DNA of 64,000 bases from Antedon mediterranea (Eukaryota; Echinodermata; Crinoidea; Comatulida; Antedonidae), in assembly GCF_964355755.1 (NCBI RefSeq), contig NC_092672.1, positions 22,068,501 to 22,132,500 on the forward strand. Direction: 5' to 3'. Made by a program: the position numbers and the translations under genes. The notes below the pieces were generated by a model. It made no database searches and was not told where the DNA came from. It saw nothing but the letters and a program-made list of their open reading frames with translations. Below are positions 12,226-27,200 of this stretch, in pieces; the stretch's first letter is position 1; each line of letters starts with the position of its first letter.

Positions 12226-15200
12226 CTGGTAAAAATAAATGTTAAATTGTATTAAATTGTATCAAGAAAAAAAAATATTAGATTAAAAATCATAAACTGA
12301 ATGTTTATGATGTGAATACGGAGAATATTTCATGAAAATTAACTGATTGACCATTTAATGAGGCGGAACCAAGCACAGGCAATCTCTCAGTAAATGAAAT
12401 ATACTCTATTCAACATTATTAGTTTTATAGCACAGTACATATGATGATGTGTTAATTTAACATCATTAAAGTAAGTACATGTAAATGAGGATGTGTTAGT
12501 GATGAAGGAACATACTTCACATTGTAAAGTTTGTTGGTGCAGCGAAGATTGAAAATTGCGAGTTTTAAGTAAAAGCCTACCTCGTCTGAATTCAATTCAT
12601 TTAATTGTTCATCTAACTTGCGTTGGTGTAAACGAATTGAATATCCAATCATAGCATACTGTATGACACGTGCTGCCTCATGTCGTCTCTTTACATCTCC
12701 CCTCACCTTCCAGCCTCTAAAACCTACAACATATCAATTACTAATTAGTGACTCGGCATCATAGCATACTGTATGACACGTGCTGCCTCATGTTGTCTCT
12801 TTACATCTTCTCTCACCTTCCAGCCTCTAAAACCTACAACATATCAATTACTAATTAGTGACTCAGCATCATAGCATACTGTATGACACGTGCTGCCTCA
12901 TGTTGTCTCTTTACATCTTCTCTCACCTTCCAGCCTCTAAAACCTACAACATATCAATTACTAATTAGTGACTCGGCATCATAGCATACTGTATGACACG
13001 TGCTGCCTCATGTCGTCTCTTTACATCTCCCCTTACCTTCCAGCCTCTAAAACCTACAACATATCAATTACTAATTAGTGACTCGGCATCATAGCATACT
13101 GTATGACACGTGCTGCCTCATGTTGTCTCTTTACATCTTCTCTCACCTTCCAGCCTCTAAAACCTACAACATATCAATTACTAATTAGTGACTCAGCATC
13201 ATAGCATACTGTATGACACGTGCTGCCTCATGTCGTCTCTCTACATCTTCTCTCACCTTCCAGCCTCTAAAACCTACAACATATCAATTCTAATTAGTGA
13301 CTCAGCATCATAGCATACTATATGACACGTGCTGCCTCATGTCGTCTCTTTACATCTTCTCTCACCTTCCAGCCTCTAAAACCTACAACATATCAATTAT
13401 AATTAGTGACTCAGCCTCATAGCATACTATATGACACGTGCTGCCTCATGTCGTCTCTTTACATCTTCTCTCACCTTCCAGCCTCTAAAACCTACAACAT
13501 ATCAATTCTAATTAGTGACAATTAGTGGCTTGGTTTGGTAACAGCATGATGCCTGCAAGATATTTGTCAAAACACTATTACAATCAATACCTGCTTGAAT
13601 GATGACCACAGCTGCCTCTTGTTTACTTTTGGTTGCCAGGATCTTCCTCCACCACATCTGTATTACACCAGCACTTAAATTGAATTCCTTCAATCTTGCA
13701 ACTTCAAGTTTATCCAACTAAATGAAAAATAACGGAATATAATAAATATACAATGATGCAGATTCTTACTTACTTTTTACACTGACAAGCTAAAAACAAA
13801 AAGCTAAAAGTATTATAATTTTGTGCTACAACTTTTTAATAATGTTATAAGATAGCAATCTTACTGATTTTCAATGACTTATACACATTTAACTGGGTAA
13901 TAATTTTTAATAAAATGGTATTTTTTAAATTGTGTCAAATTAATTGTTCTTTTCTTTTTTATATTTATATACTTTTTTTAAAAAGAAAAATGCCTCAATT
14001 TTACATAAATATTTAGTCAATTATGGTGAATTTCCTATCTTATACTACAAAAATATTCCTGTAGCACTACTTTTAAAAATAAAGGTTTATTTTACGACAC
14101 TCATTCAGCTCTACTCCAAAGGTTTATATTATACAGATATTGCCTACTTAGAGGTGAAATCCCCGAGGGAATGATATTTTTCTAAGGAACTAAATATTAC
14201 ATCTGTTATATTAAAATATGTAGCAAAGTTTAAGTAGACTTGGCTGGGTCGGCTAGCCTAAGTAATAAGACTGCCTAGTTCACCTTACCTTGCCTAAGTA
14301 ATAAGACTGCCTAGTTCACATTACCTTGCCTAAGTAATAAGACTGCCTAGTTCACCTTACCTTGCCTAAGTAATAAGACTGCCTAGTTCACCTTACCTTA
14401 GTAATAAGACTGCCTAGTTCACCTTACCTTGCCTAAGTAATAAGACTGCCTAGTTCACCTTACTTTGCCTAAGTAATAAGACTGCCTAGTTCACCTTACC
14501 TTGCCTAAGTAATAAGACTGCCTAGTTCACCTTACCTTGCCTAAGTAATAAGACTGCCTAGTTCACCTTACCTTGGCGAAAAATGACCGTATAAAGTCAA
14601 ATAATTGCTAATGATTCCTTTGCCATAAAATATTCACTTAAACTAATTAAAATTTAATTTATTCTACTGCAAATATAAAATAATTAAATTATTATTAAAC
14701 TACTTTTAAGTACCTGTTCCTCTCTTAGGAATATCTTTGTTTTTCCAAACAAAAAGCTTTTCATTTTATTTTCTTTGTCTGCTTCAGCTAAAACCAGATT
14801 CGTAATAACAGCACATTTACTTTTTGTATCCAAATCTTTGATATCTTCTGAGTTTGACCTTATTAATAATTCATACCTCTTAAGGAAATCACTGTACAAC
14901 ATTCTATAAGAAAATTGTCATTATCGTTCAGAATCAAGTATAACAAACAACACACTGGCAAGTATGTTAGTAGGTGTTCAAAATGTACAGTATCCACAGG
15001 GATATATATAGTATATATTATAAACATCACAGGCACAGAATAAATTCTATATCGCCCGGTGATATACTAAAATTTAATTAATTAAACAATAAAGATGAGG
15101 AAATCTGTGAGAATGAGAAAAAGTTGCCCCCACTGAGATTCAAACCCAGAACCTTCTGCTTGATATGCAGATATCCTAACCATTAGACCACTGGGGCTTT

Positions 15201-18200
15201 TCATGGTATTGTTCAAACTAGATTGGATAGCAATAACACTCTCGGTGTGGTACGGCGGAACAGCACTAGTCCTTCAGTTGTATGCACACGCACTAGAGAT
15301 CAAATTGATAGACCCTCATCTTTCAGTATATATATATATATATATGTAAGTCCTAGAGCAAGCTATTTGATTAGTAATAGTAAAAAATACAATAAAATAC
15401 AAATTACGACGCACAACGATTTTGGTTTTTGCTTAATTATTCAATATCAGCGTATCAAAGGAAAACAAATAGCTGTAAGCTGACCTGGTAGAGAAGCCTT
15501 GTACTGATCTGAATTGTTTCAAGTAAACTTAACAAGGGTATCAACCAGTCATAGATGGGTGCATTATTAGTATAAAAAGAACACAAAACAATAGCTGTAA
15601 GCTGACCTGGTAGAGAAGCCTTGTACTGATCTGAATTGTTTCAAGTAAACTTAACAAGGGTATCAACCAGTCATAGATGGGTGCATTATTAGTATAAAAA
15701 GAACACAAAACAATAGCTGTAAGCTGACCTGGTAGGGAAGCCTGTTGCACTGATCTCAATTGTTTCAAGAACACCGCAAGCACGTAGTTGATTTATAACA
15801 TGAAGATTATCAAAGTTGTCTGGTTGACATTCAAGACTTGGTTTGATACAGCGGATGTAGTGAGGTGTTGTTTCATGTAAAGTAGCCATAAGACTGTCCA
15901 ATGAATTCTAAGATACAATTGTTAGATTGTTACCACAAAGATTACATGTAAAAACTAAATGGTATCAACCAAAATATGTAAGTAAGTAAATACAAAATGA
16001 ATTGAGGAAATATGTCTGATAATCAAAAAATAAAATATATATATATTATGTTACATTTTCAATAGAAGTAAAAAAAAAAAATTGTGAAATAATAATAATT
16101 TGAGTGATCTTGCAAATGTTTATTTGATTTATTTCAGCATCATAACAAACAATCTATATAATATACAGGAAACAAAATATGAAACATCAACAATATACAA
16201 AAACAGGGATGCCGAGGATAACCCATAAAAGTCCTTGTTTCCCTGTTTCTCCCCATTTCAAGAAAAAAAAAGGGTCAAGAAAGCAAAAAAAACAACAAAG
16301 TAAAAAACCTATCTAAATTCTAAAGCAAGAGCTCGGTCTTGAAGCTATTTTTTTAATTGATGTTCCATACTAAATTCATCAAGATTCTAAATTAAGTTTT
16401 GTATGAGTTTCAATTTTCAGGATTCTGTACCTTAAATTTTGATACCACTGTAGAAGTAGTCTTTTTGCCTTTTGTTTTACTTGGATTCTGAAAAAAAAAA
16501 TAAAATTAACCTATTTTAGGTTAAACAAAACTATTAACATAACTGACAAGATGCAAAGGCATTATAAATATCACACATTTATTCTTTGTTTAAAAGTTTC
16601 ATGATGTAACATTGATGAAGACAGAACTTAAAAAGCAATGGATTTGAACAATAGAGAAAATGGTGTTAGTATAGTTTTAGTATGGTGTTAGTATGGTGTT
16701 ACTACAGTGTTTGTTTGGTGTTACTAGTGTTAGTTTGATGTTAGTATGGTGTTATTACAGTGTTAGTTTGATGTTAGTATGGTGTTACTACGATGTTTAA
16801 AAACTAATGACAAGATCAATCACCTGTAAACTGGTAACATCAGCATCAACTAGTTGTTGCACAAACTTCTTGCTGCTCATTCTAAGCAAATGTACAAGTT
16901 CTGCTGGAATACCATCCTAAAAACATCAAATGATACACAATAGATCACCTTTTGAACTGCGATAACATTGTAGTTTGACACCGAGCCTTCAGCTATATAA
17001 TAATATTGTATAAAACAACTATAAACTATTTGACTGCTGACCATTGTTTTTATTATTAATGACAGGCTAACCTTTAATTTGTTCCTACTAAATGGCACGC
17101 TCGCTTCGCTCGCGTACCATCTAGGTCGTGCCCACAGATGGTTCTCGAATACACAGTATTTCCAGCGAGAAAAAAATGGAGATTTCAAATGTACGTACCG
17201 CAGGACTATAATACATTGTCGTTTACAGAAACGAATAAATATACACAATGATTTATGTAGTCAACCAAAATTAGCACCCTGTGAATTACTTCCGAGAGAG
17301 AAACAAATTTTTTTATTCGGACTCATTTAAACAAACCCAATTTGTGTTTTGTATGTAACATTAAGGGTTGAGGGATGGGGAAAGAAGATAGGTACAAAGA
17401 GGAAACATTTTAAAATATATTCTTATCCACTCAGTAACGAAATATTGTTTTTAATGTTTTATAGGCCTATAAATAATATACCACTAAATACAGTAAAACA
17501 TTTACGATTTAATACGGTACTTTGTTAAAACTCTCACTGTCATAGTCGATTGAAATAGTAAAGTACATGTAACGATACACCACTACGACGTTTATATATT
17601 TTTAAATTATTAATTAATACAAACGTTGAGAAGCAACTGTCAGTAATAACGTTTATTTATTTGTATATTATATGTTTATAATCTAACAGTAGGGCCTACC
17701 CACACTCACATTAATAAAGTTTATTTGTATATATTTTATATTACATCTAACAGTACCAACACTCACAGTAAGAAATTTGCGATTCAAATTGCGATCAAAA
17801 GTGGTTAATACCTTAACAGTATTGTACAGCATTGCAGTACTATTTATGTTTATTCTCCAAGGGGGCCCATAAATCTAAATCTATACCTCTATGGTTAAAC
17901 CAAATAATTTGGAATGTTTATTTGTATATTATATGTTTATAATCTAACAGTAGGGCCTACCCACACTCACAGTAATAAAGTTTATTTGTATATATTTTTA
18001 TATTACATCTAACAGTACCAACACTCACAGTAAGACATTTGCGATTCAAATTGCGATCAAAAGTGGTTAATACCTTAACAGTATTGTACAGCATTGCAAT
18101 ACTATTTATGTTTATTCTCCAAGGAGGCCCATAAATCTAAATCTATACCTGTATGGTTAAACCAAATAATTTGGAATGTTCCATTCATCACAAATCAATA

Positions 18201-21200
18201 CATTTGTAAAAACGTATATTAAATGTATCAAAATAGTATTTTTTAAAGAAAATCGGCCTGTCTTCAACATTATGATGCTGTACTCGAACTGTTCAACCGG
18301 TTTTCAGCTATTAAAAACAATTATCGTAGGAGGAGATAGAAAAATGCGAAGCCTCCTCGCATTTTTGTGGCGGGTATTTTTCAAGATGGACATCCATTAG
18401 ACAGTGTATACCACGATCGGAAAACACCCCTATTTGGGGCAAATCTTTGAACCTAAATTCGTTTTAATCGTCAATAACTAATTATCTAACTTAATTTAAT
18501 TAGTAAACAGGGTTACATCAGGCGGTTAAAATCAGTACCGAAAGTACGAACCAACTTTACATACCATCGAGTAAAAATTCTAAAAGTAAGGCGCGATTAA
18601 CCGAATTTTGCCCTTACGTAAATTTATATATAGATACACTATGTTGTATTCTAAAGTTGATAGTTAAATTGTCTAGTCCTTCCTCCTTGATCTCACTACA
18701 ATTGTTTTGAATAAATGAGCTAAAATAGTTTAGCAAAAGCAAAAGCTTTTCCCACTTAGGTCGTGTATCCTCTTCTTACACAACAAAAGGTGCTAGAGCA
18801 TTCCCTATAGCTACAAACAGCCATTGATACATTTTCCTGTGGCTTTTATTTTCAGTTATAAGATTATGAGAAATGAGTTTAAACGAAGCAGATGCAGTAT
18901 CCAATAATTGTAATGCTTTGAGAAACTATTTATGACCTTCTATCCCCTTTTTTTGTGAATATACTGTAAAACTGGCTTTCAGTTTTAAGTAGATTACCTT
19001 ATTCTTTTCAATTAGACCATCCACTTGGTACGTAACTTTCTCTGCATAATGATGCACAACAAAAGCTGGTGATGTCACTGACATGTGTGCACGAGATAAG
19101 TTTGCACTGCTGATAGTGTCATGAAGAAACTCACCAAATGAACTTGGATCTGAATGTCTGTTTAACTTGCATTGCTATAAACAAGATAAACTTGCAATTA
19201 GTTCATAGAAAGTAAATGACATAATAACATGATTGTGATCTTAGATGGACAGTCTCCACTAAGCACAACAACTTGTAGTTTGCAACTGGTTGTGGTGCTA
19301 CTGTACTTTTGCACCTAACTTGAAATCACTGGGCATAGGTCACTCACCATCACTGATGTGCAGCAGGTGAATATTTTTAAATTGGGGTTAAGCTTGAGGT
19401 GCAAAAGTACATCACCAGGTTTTCTAGTGTAAACTAGGCTCAAAAGTTCATTGTTTATCTTCTTACAAACAACAGTTTATTTTTATGGAAAGACAAACTA
19501 TGGTTTGTAAGACAAACTATGGTTTGTAAGACAAACTATGCCTGTATGGTAAAAACCACTGTTTCTCAAAATGTCAAATTCAAAATACGAAGGAGTTATT
19601 ATTTTACGACTCACTGTACTACGATTGAGAAAGGCAAATTCTCAATACATCTTTTTTTACAGCAGTTTATCTTTCAATAAAAAGACAAACTACAGAATAC
19701 AGGTCTTTTCCAACCATAATTGCCGAAAAACTATGACAAATTATTTGTTGTATTTTGCTGTAGAATAGCAACACTTACTTGATTCATAAGTGCAAATATA
19801 CTGATGTTGCCTTCAATAACATCAAGACATGTTTTATTGTCAGTAAAGTCTTCAAATTTCCATGGAATTCCCTCAGATTGACAGTCATCCTAAAATAATA
19901 TAAACATGGCTGTTTAATCAGCAGTATAATTATGTTTATAAAGGTTCATCATTATCACTGTTAGAGAAAAAAAGTGAATGATAATTCTCATAAACTTTAA
20001 TTATTGTTGTTATCTTAATTATTTTATATTATATTATAATTATACTAGTATTTTGATATTTTTTTTACAAGATTCATTTGATATAAACTAAAAGAAGTGC
20101 CATATTATTTTTCTTCATTTTTTTTTTAAATAAAAGAACTGTTGTTATTATCACTCTTATATGGTGCTAATAAAACACTGTTGCACCAACTGTATATTAG
20201 CATACTCTATATATAGAAAATAAGTGTGTTGGAATACCTGTTCTGCTTTGAGGAAGTTGTTCACAAAATGTTGCTGAAGCTTCTCATTTGCATAATTTAT
20301 GCATAATTGCTCCAAACTGTTAAATGAAAAACTTTCAAATCCGTAGACATCCAGTAGACCAATGTAAGACTGCCAACTCCTGGCCATGGTACAGCCATTG
20401 ATGAATCCAACGAGCCAATCAAAAACTCTGAAACGTTAAACAATAATTTAGTCACAGTCTTCAAAGCTAGTTTTTTTTTGGTAAAACCAAAGTGGGGTTG
20501 AAAAAGTTTGCATGTAAACATTTTCTCCTGTTACATACTAACTACATGACAAAGAAAGAAATTAGGCAGAAAGAAGTCAGGCCATGACAGCAAGAGAGAT
20601 TAGGCAGAAAGAAAGAAGTCAGGCCATGACAGAAAGAGAGATTAGGCAGAAAGAAGTCAGGCCATGACATAAAGAGAGATTAGGCAGAAAGAAAGAAGTC
20701 AGGCCATGACAGAAAGAGAGATTAGGCAGAAAGAAAGAAGTCAGGCCATGACAGAAAGAGAGATTAGGCTGAAAGAAGGAAGTCAGGCCATGACAGAAAG
20801 AGAGATTAGGCAGAAAGAAAGAAGTCAGGTCATGACAGAAAGAGAGATTAGACAGAAAGAAAGAAGTCAGGCCATGACAGAAAGAGAGATTAGGCAGAAA
20901 GAAGGAAGTCAGGCCATGACAGACAGAGAGATTAGGCAGAAAGAAAGAAGTCAGGCCATGACAGCAAGAGAGATTAGGCAGAAGGAAAGAAGTCAGGCCA
21001 TGACAGAAAGAGAGATTAGGCAGAGAGAAGGAAGTCAGGCCATGACAGCAAGAGAGATTAGGCAGAAAGAAAGAAGTCAGGCCATGACAGCAAGAGAGAT
21101 TAGGCAGAAAGAAGTCAGGCCATGACAGCAAGAGAGATTAGGCAGAAAGAAGTCAGGCCATGACAGCAAGAGAGATTAGGCAGAAAGAAGTCAGGCCATG

Positions 21201-24200
21201 ACAGCAAGAGAGATTAGGCAGAAAGAAGTCAGGCCATGACAGCAAGAGAGGTTAGGCAGAATAAAAATTAAATTAAATTGACTAAGTATTAGAGTTTGCA
21301 TGTATGTATGTTTATTTTATTTTTGTGAATGTTTAAAGGTGTATGTACGATTTGCTGTGGGCAATCCGCCTCAGTGCAGCCCAGCATGCATGGGGAAGCA
21401 AATAAAAGTTATTGGATATGTACAACATCTTCTGTGGGTTTGTTTTGAATGTATAACAGGTCAGTAAATAGGCAAATACTGCACAACAAGAATCATTTTC
21501 AAAAGAGTAAATAGGTTTCTTTCATTACAAACAAATATAGCTTTAATGTTTGTAAAATACCTGGCATAGAGTAACTTTGCAAGACAATCTCTCCTTGTAT
21601 GACATTCATCTTTTAAGCAAGGTTTCATAAAGACACTCTTTCTACGCTTGTGAGATGCAGTGATTTGTCGGAATGCAAGACATCTAGTTAAGGCATCAAC
21701 ATCAAGACCAAGTAACTGTGCAGCAGCATTAACATATGTGGTGTCAACTCCTGATGAAGCAACACCAATAGTACAACAATATGATATATTGAATAATTAG
21801 TAAATTAGAAAATCTCTCTTTGGCTGAAATATTTTATCAACATTTTTTGAAGATGGAGAAGAATATTAATAAGATTATTTAAGATTTTAAAATGACATAA
21901 TTATTAACGATATTTTTTGTATATATTTTTTGGGCAACCTATCGTAATATTAAGCTATTCCTTAGGTCTGTTTTTAGTTATTTTTCATATATTATATTAT
22001 GGTAGAAATAAAAACAAATTAAAAAATACTAAAACGATATATAAACTGTTGATAGAATATTTTGAATTATAAAAAAATGCCAATTTACTTTAGATTTAAA
22101 ATTCTAATAAAATTTAAAAAAACAGTATTATAAATATAAGCTATTAAAACTTTAAGGTCGGAACTACTTTAAGCTGAACTATAAATACTGTATGCAATCT
22201 TAAAGGTTGCAACTACTTTAAGCTGAACTATAAATACTGTATGCAATCTTAAAGGTTGCAACTACTTTAAGGTAAACTATAAATACTGTATGCAATCTTA
22301 AAGGTCGCAACTACTTTAAGCTAAACTATAAATACTGTATGCAATCTTAAAGGTCGCAACTACTTTAAGCTAAACTATAAATACTGTATGCAATCTTTTT
22401 ATTGGTATAATACAGAAAATAATTAAACAGCATAACCTTTATATCATTTACCTTGTTTTTCAGAATCAATTTCACATGGTCCAGTGACATCATCATCACT
22501 AATAAACTCTACATTTCCAAGATGAAGTATACCACTTAGAACCTACAAATAAACACATTTCAAATACAATTCAATAATTCAAAAATAGAATTATAACATT
22601 ACTATTAGATTTATGTATAAAAAACACCACAGTCTATTAAAACACATATTTATATACTGTACTACTAGGTAAAAGTTCACTGATGTTTACTGTCCACATG
22701 TGCTGGATTAGTTAAACCAAGGCATCTAAACACATTGCTTTGGTTCAGTTAGTTCACTGATGTTTACTGTCCACATGTGCTGGATTAGTTCAACCAAGGC
22801 ATCTAAACACATTGCTTTGGTTCAGTTTAGTTCACTGATGTTTACTGTCCACATGTGCTGGATTAGTTCAACCAAGGCATCTAAACACATTGCTTTGGTT
22901 CAGTTAGTTCACTGATGTTTACTGTCCACATGTGCTGGATTAGTTGAACCAAGGCATCTAAACACATTGCTTTGGTTCAGTTAGTTCACTGATGTTTACT
23001 GTCCACATGTGCTGGATTAGTTCAACCAAGGCATCTAAACACATTGCTTTCGTTCAGTTAGTTCACTGATGTTTACTGTCCACATGTGCTGGATTAGTTC
23101 AACCAAGGCATCTAAACACATTGCTTTGGTTCAGTTAGTTCACTGATGTTTACTGTCCACATGTGCTGGATTAGTTCAACCAAGGCATCTAAACACATTG
23201 CTTTGGTTCAGTTAGTTCACTGATGTTTACTGTCCACATGTGCTGGATTAGTTCAACCAAGGCATCTAAACACATTGCTTTCGTTCAGTTAGTTCACTGA
23301 TGTTTACTGTCCACATGTGCTGGATTAGTTCAACCAAGGCATCTAAACACATTGCTTTGGTTCAGTTAGTTCACTGATGTTTACTGTCCACATGTGCTGG
23401 ATTAGTTCAACCAAGGCATCTAAACACATTGCTTTGGTTCAGTTAGTTCACTGATGTTTACTGTCCACATGTGCTGGATTAGTTCAACCAAGGCATCTAA
23501 ACACATTGCTTTGGTTCAGTTAGTTCACTGATGTTTACTGTCCACATGTGCTGGATTAGTTCAACCAAGGCATCTAAACACATTGCTTTTGTTCAGTTAC
23601 TAAGTTTAACCATGTTTTACCAGTGAATTCACTCTTTCCTGGTAAAACAATGTTTGTTAAGTAACCAGTTCTAATTAAGTAAAAGTTTCTTACTTTAAAT
23701 AATTCTTGTTGCTGTGACCTGCTAAAGTCCAACATTAGCCATCGCTTACTAACTAATTAAGTAAAAGTTTCTTACTTTAAATAATTCTTGTTGCTGTGAC
23801 CTGCTAAGTCCAACATTACACATTGCTTGCTTTGTAATTATAAAATCTTGTTTATCCTTTTGATTACATGCATCTTCTGAACGGTTTAGTTTCACATAGT
23901 TTAAGTTGTCTGAACTCAATACATTTGGTAGTAACCAGTTCCTCATTTCCCTTTCATTTCCGCCAAACAGCATCTATGATAATTTGAAAGAAGAAATGTT
24001 AATGATATTATTAAAAAGACTAATAATGAGAATATAAACTAATAATATATTTCATGCTTTGATAACATTAGTAGAGTGAGTGCTTTCTTGCCCTATATTA
24101 CAAAATATTACAAAGTGACAATTTTGTTTCAAGATGTTTAATATCAGTACCAGAAAGATCCTTTTCACATCTGCCTACATTGATCTCCAGACTTATTACA

Positions 24201-27200
24201 TGTTTTCATATTTACTCACGAACCTTGTGAAATCACGGGAGAAGTATTGTCATTGTACAGTTGGGGGTGCTATCATTAGCGCAACCTCAAGTTTGTGAAA
24301 AAAAAACGTCACGCTCCGATACTTTCAAACAGGTGTGCGGTCAGTTAAATACCAGGACAAAGCACAAATGCGCAGAACAAACAAAAAAACAAGCCCCTGT
24401 GAATATCAGTAGAATTTTAACAACCTGATTACAACCAAAGGGTATATGTTTGCTATTAGCCTACTCACTTTAGAAACATGGCAACAGAAATAAATTGCAG
24501 GGTTTTCTCTAACCTGCAGAAAATATGCAAATGTATCACAGTTCCAACAGTTAAGTTAAACAGTTGGTTATCCGGTTTAAAGGTACACAAAAATGAAACA
24601 TAACTAATACTAACTTGGTAAAAGATGTGAAAATTCCTGGCACCATCACATTGATAAACAACTCTAGTTTTCTCAAGAAGATATGTCTGAATAGAAGCAC
24701 CAACAACATGATTTCCACTGAAAACAAAATTGGAAAGTTAAAATAAGAATTCCTCTTGTGTGTAATTTCATTCTTCCCTGCTATGACACACAAAATGGCA
24801 TATGTAGAAACACTTGAACATTGACAAATAAACATAATGTATGAAACTTACTGACTGAATTGTAGCTGAATGTACTTTCCAAAGCGGCTACTATTGTGAT
24901 TCCTGGTTGTGCTAGCATTGCCTAAAAAAATGAAATAATAGTTGTCTAACAGAGATGGAGTTGTAGGGAGGTGTAGGGTACTGGGTGGCAAAAGATTAAT
25001 ATTACTGTATATATATATATACTGGTACAGGCCATCAAATATTGCCATCAATTGCAATTAATTCTACTAGTCTTAATGATACCAAATCTGCCAAAAATTA
25101 AATTTGAGCATAAAATCTCACGAAATTCATATTTAGAACATACTGTAAGTTGGCCACTGCTGATCAACAGTTTTAGCCTATATATTATATTAGGAGTTTA
25201 AAGGATTTTGGCACCATGACTGAAGGTTAAAGATTATGCTAGAATTACAAAATGTAAAATCAGTACACAAACTGCTTTAAATTAGCATTTTAAATTTCAT
25301 TTTACATAAAGCGTTAATCAATTTTAGGTTAGGTGTAGCTTTATTTATTTATTTTTAAATCAGTATGATACTTATTGACTTTTATATTTCAGTTTTCTCA
25401 GGGAAGAGTTAAATTACAATTTAATTTAACTCTTCCCTGGTTTTCTTGTAATTGTAATGGTACACTATCATTATGCTCATTTTTATTTGGTTCTCATCTC
25501 TTTATCGACTGTTCTTATTCTATTTTTTTCTTTATCTGTTGATGATAATGATGATGAATATAGAAAATTTGATATATTGATATGATTTAAAAATGCTGAT
25601 TTTGTATATTTAACAAAAATAAAGGTGCTTCTTCTAGCGATGTTTCTTAGGACCATAACAGTACATAGATGTTTTTACATTTGAGAATGACATGTGTATC
25701 TTACTGTACTTTATTAAAGATAAACATAATAATTACCAAATGCTTCAAGAATAGGATTTGAGTCTAATATTCTACGTTCAATGCAATCTGCTGGTGATGG
25801 TGTAAAACCACTATGAACAAAAAGACAACAAGTTATCACAAATAAGTAACAAAACAGAGACAAATCTATAATTATGATGAAATAAAAACTGTAATTTTAC
25901 ATACATGAGAGTGTTTAATGATATTAAATTAAATGTGTTTATTTTTATTACCCAGGGTTACATACTGCCACCATTGTCAGATATTTTAGTAAACATCTTG
26001 CATTCCATGTCTGTAATAAAACAATAATAAATAACAGAGAATAACAAACGTTTTTGTATTTTCACAAAAAATATTGACAAACTGCCTTTGTGAAAATGGG
26101 TTGCCAACATTCCCTCTTTGCACGTCTGGCAAGCATTTATGTGACATTCAATAAATGCTGATTTTGTAACAGTGTCCTTTGAAACAGTAAAAACAAATTA
26201 TAGCACTCTCTATTACTTGTCCATGCTTTTAGCCTCTCTATTTTTATTCAAGTTTGGGCCTCTCTATTATTTTAAAATAAACAAGAAATGGTTTTAAAGG
26301 TAAAAAATTGACTCTGATTACATTGGTGAAAACAAACGTAAAACAGAAATTGTTGAATTACCTTTCCAGAACCACTTTCACCGCTGACAATTATTGACTG
26401 ATTAATCTTGTCTAGTCTTCTAGTAAGATTACACAAAGCTGTTTCTGCAATTCCAAATACATGTGGTGGGTGTGCCTGAAAAAAAAAAAATAAAGATGTA
26501 TATTCCCCAAAAAACATGAAAATGAGGATTAATAAAATCAAGCCATTTTGCTGTTTTAAAAAAGTTATTCATTTTAAAGAAATAAAAACAAACAAATATA
26601 GTGTTTTTACTTTAAAAAAAGACAAAATTAATGGTTAAACTTAACCAAATGTTAAAAAATTACAGTTTTTCAGGTAAATAATGTTTTTTTTTCCAATTTT
26701 TGGTCAAAGTGAATAACTACAGTATTATGTGACATAAAATAGCATATTCAGCAAAACAATTATCTTTTCAGAGGAGCTCTGCATATATCTCTAAGTTCTC
26801 ACTTCTAAGTGCAACTGAGGACATATTAATATTTTTGCCCAATATTGAAGATAAAGTGAAGTCAAGATTTTAATAGTGATGTCACCAACATATCAATTTT
26901 CCTAAAAATCAATAGTATACTAGCAAATTATTGTTTACCTTTTGATCACTATGGTAACGATGAATCATATGAACATCAAAATGTCCAGTTTCTTTGAAAG
27001 GATTTAAAGTAACAAGGGTGTTGCCAGTCTGAGTGTGGTATCTACCAGCTAAGTAGCGCTCACGTAAACAGTTCAGCACTATGAACAGAAAACATTAGAA
27101 GTAACAAGTGTGTTGCCAGTCTGAGTGTGGTATCTACCAGCTAAGTACCGCTCATGTAAACAGTTCAGCACTATGAACAGAAAACATTTTGTTAAGTAAC

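Noticed and set aside
4499-17602. The inverted repeat pair as ends of one 13-kb transposon
   Set aside because: No duplication or further terminal structure, and a gene array lies between; dispersed copies are simpler.
20619-21131. 170- and 139-codon frames on opposite strands
   Set aside because: Periodic translation of the 37-41-bp purine-rich array inside a myosin intron.
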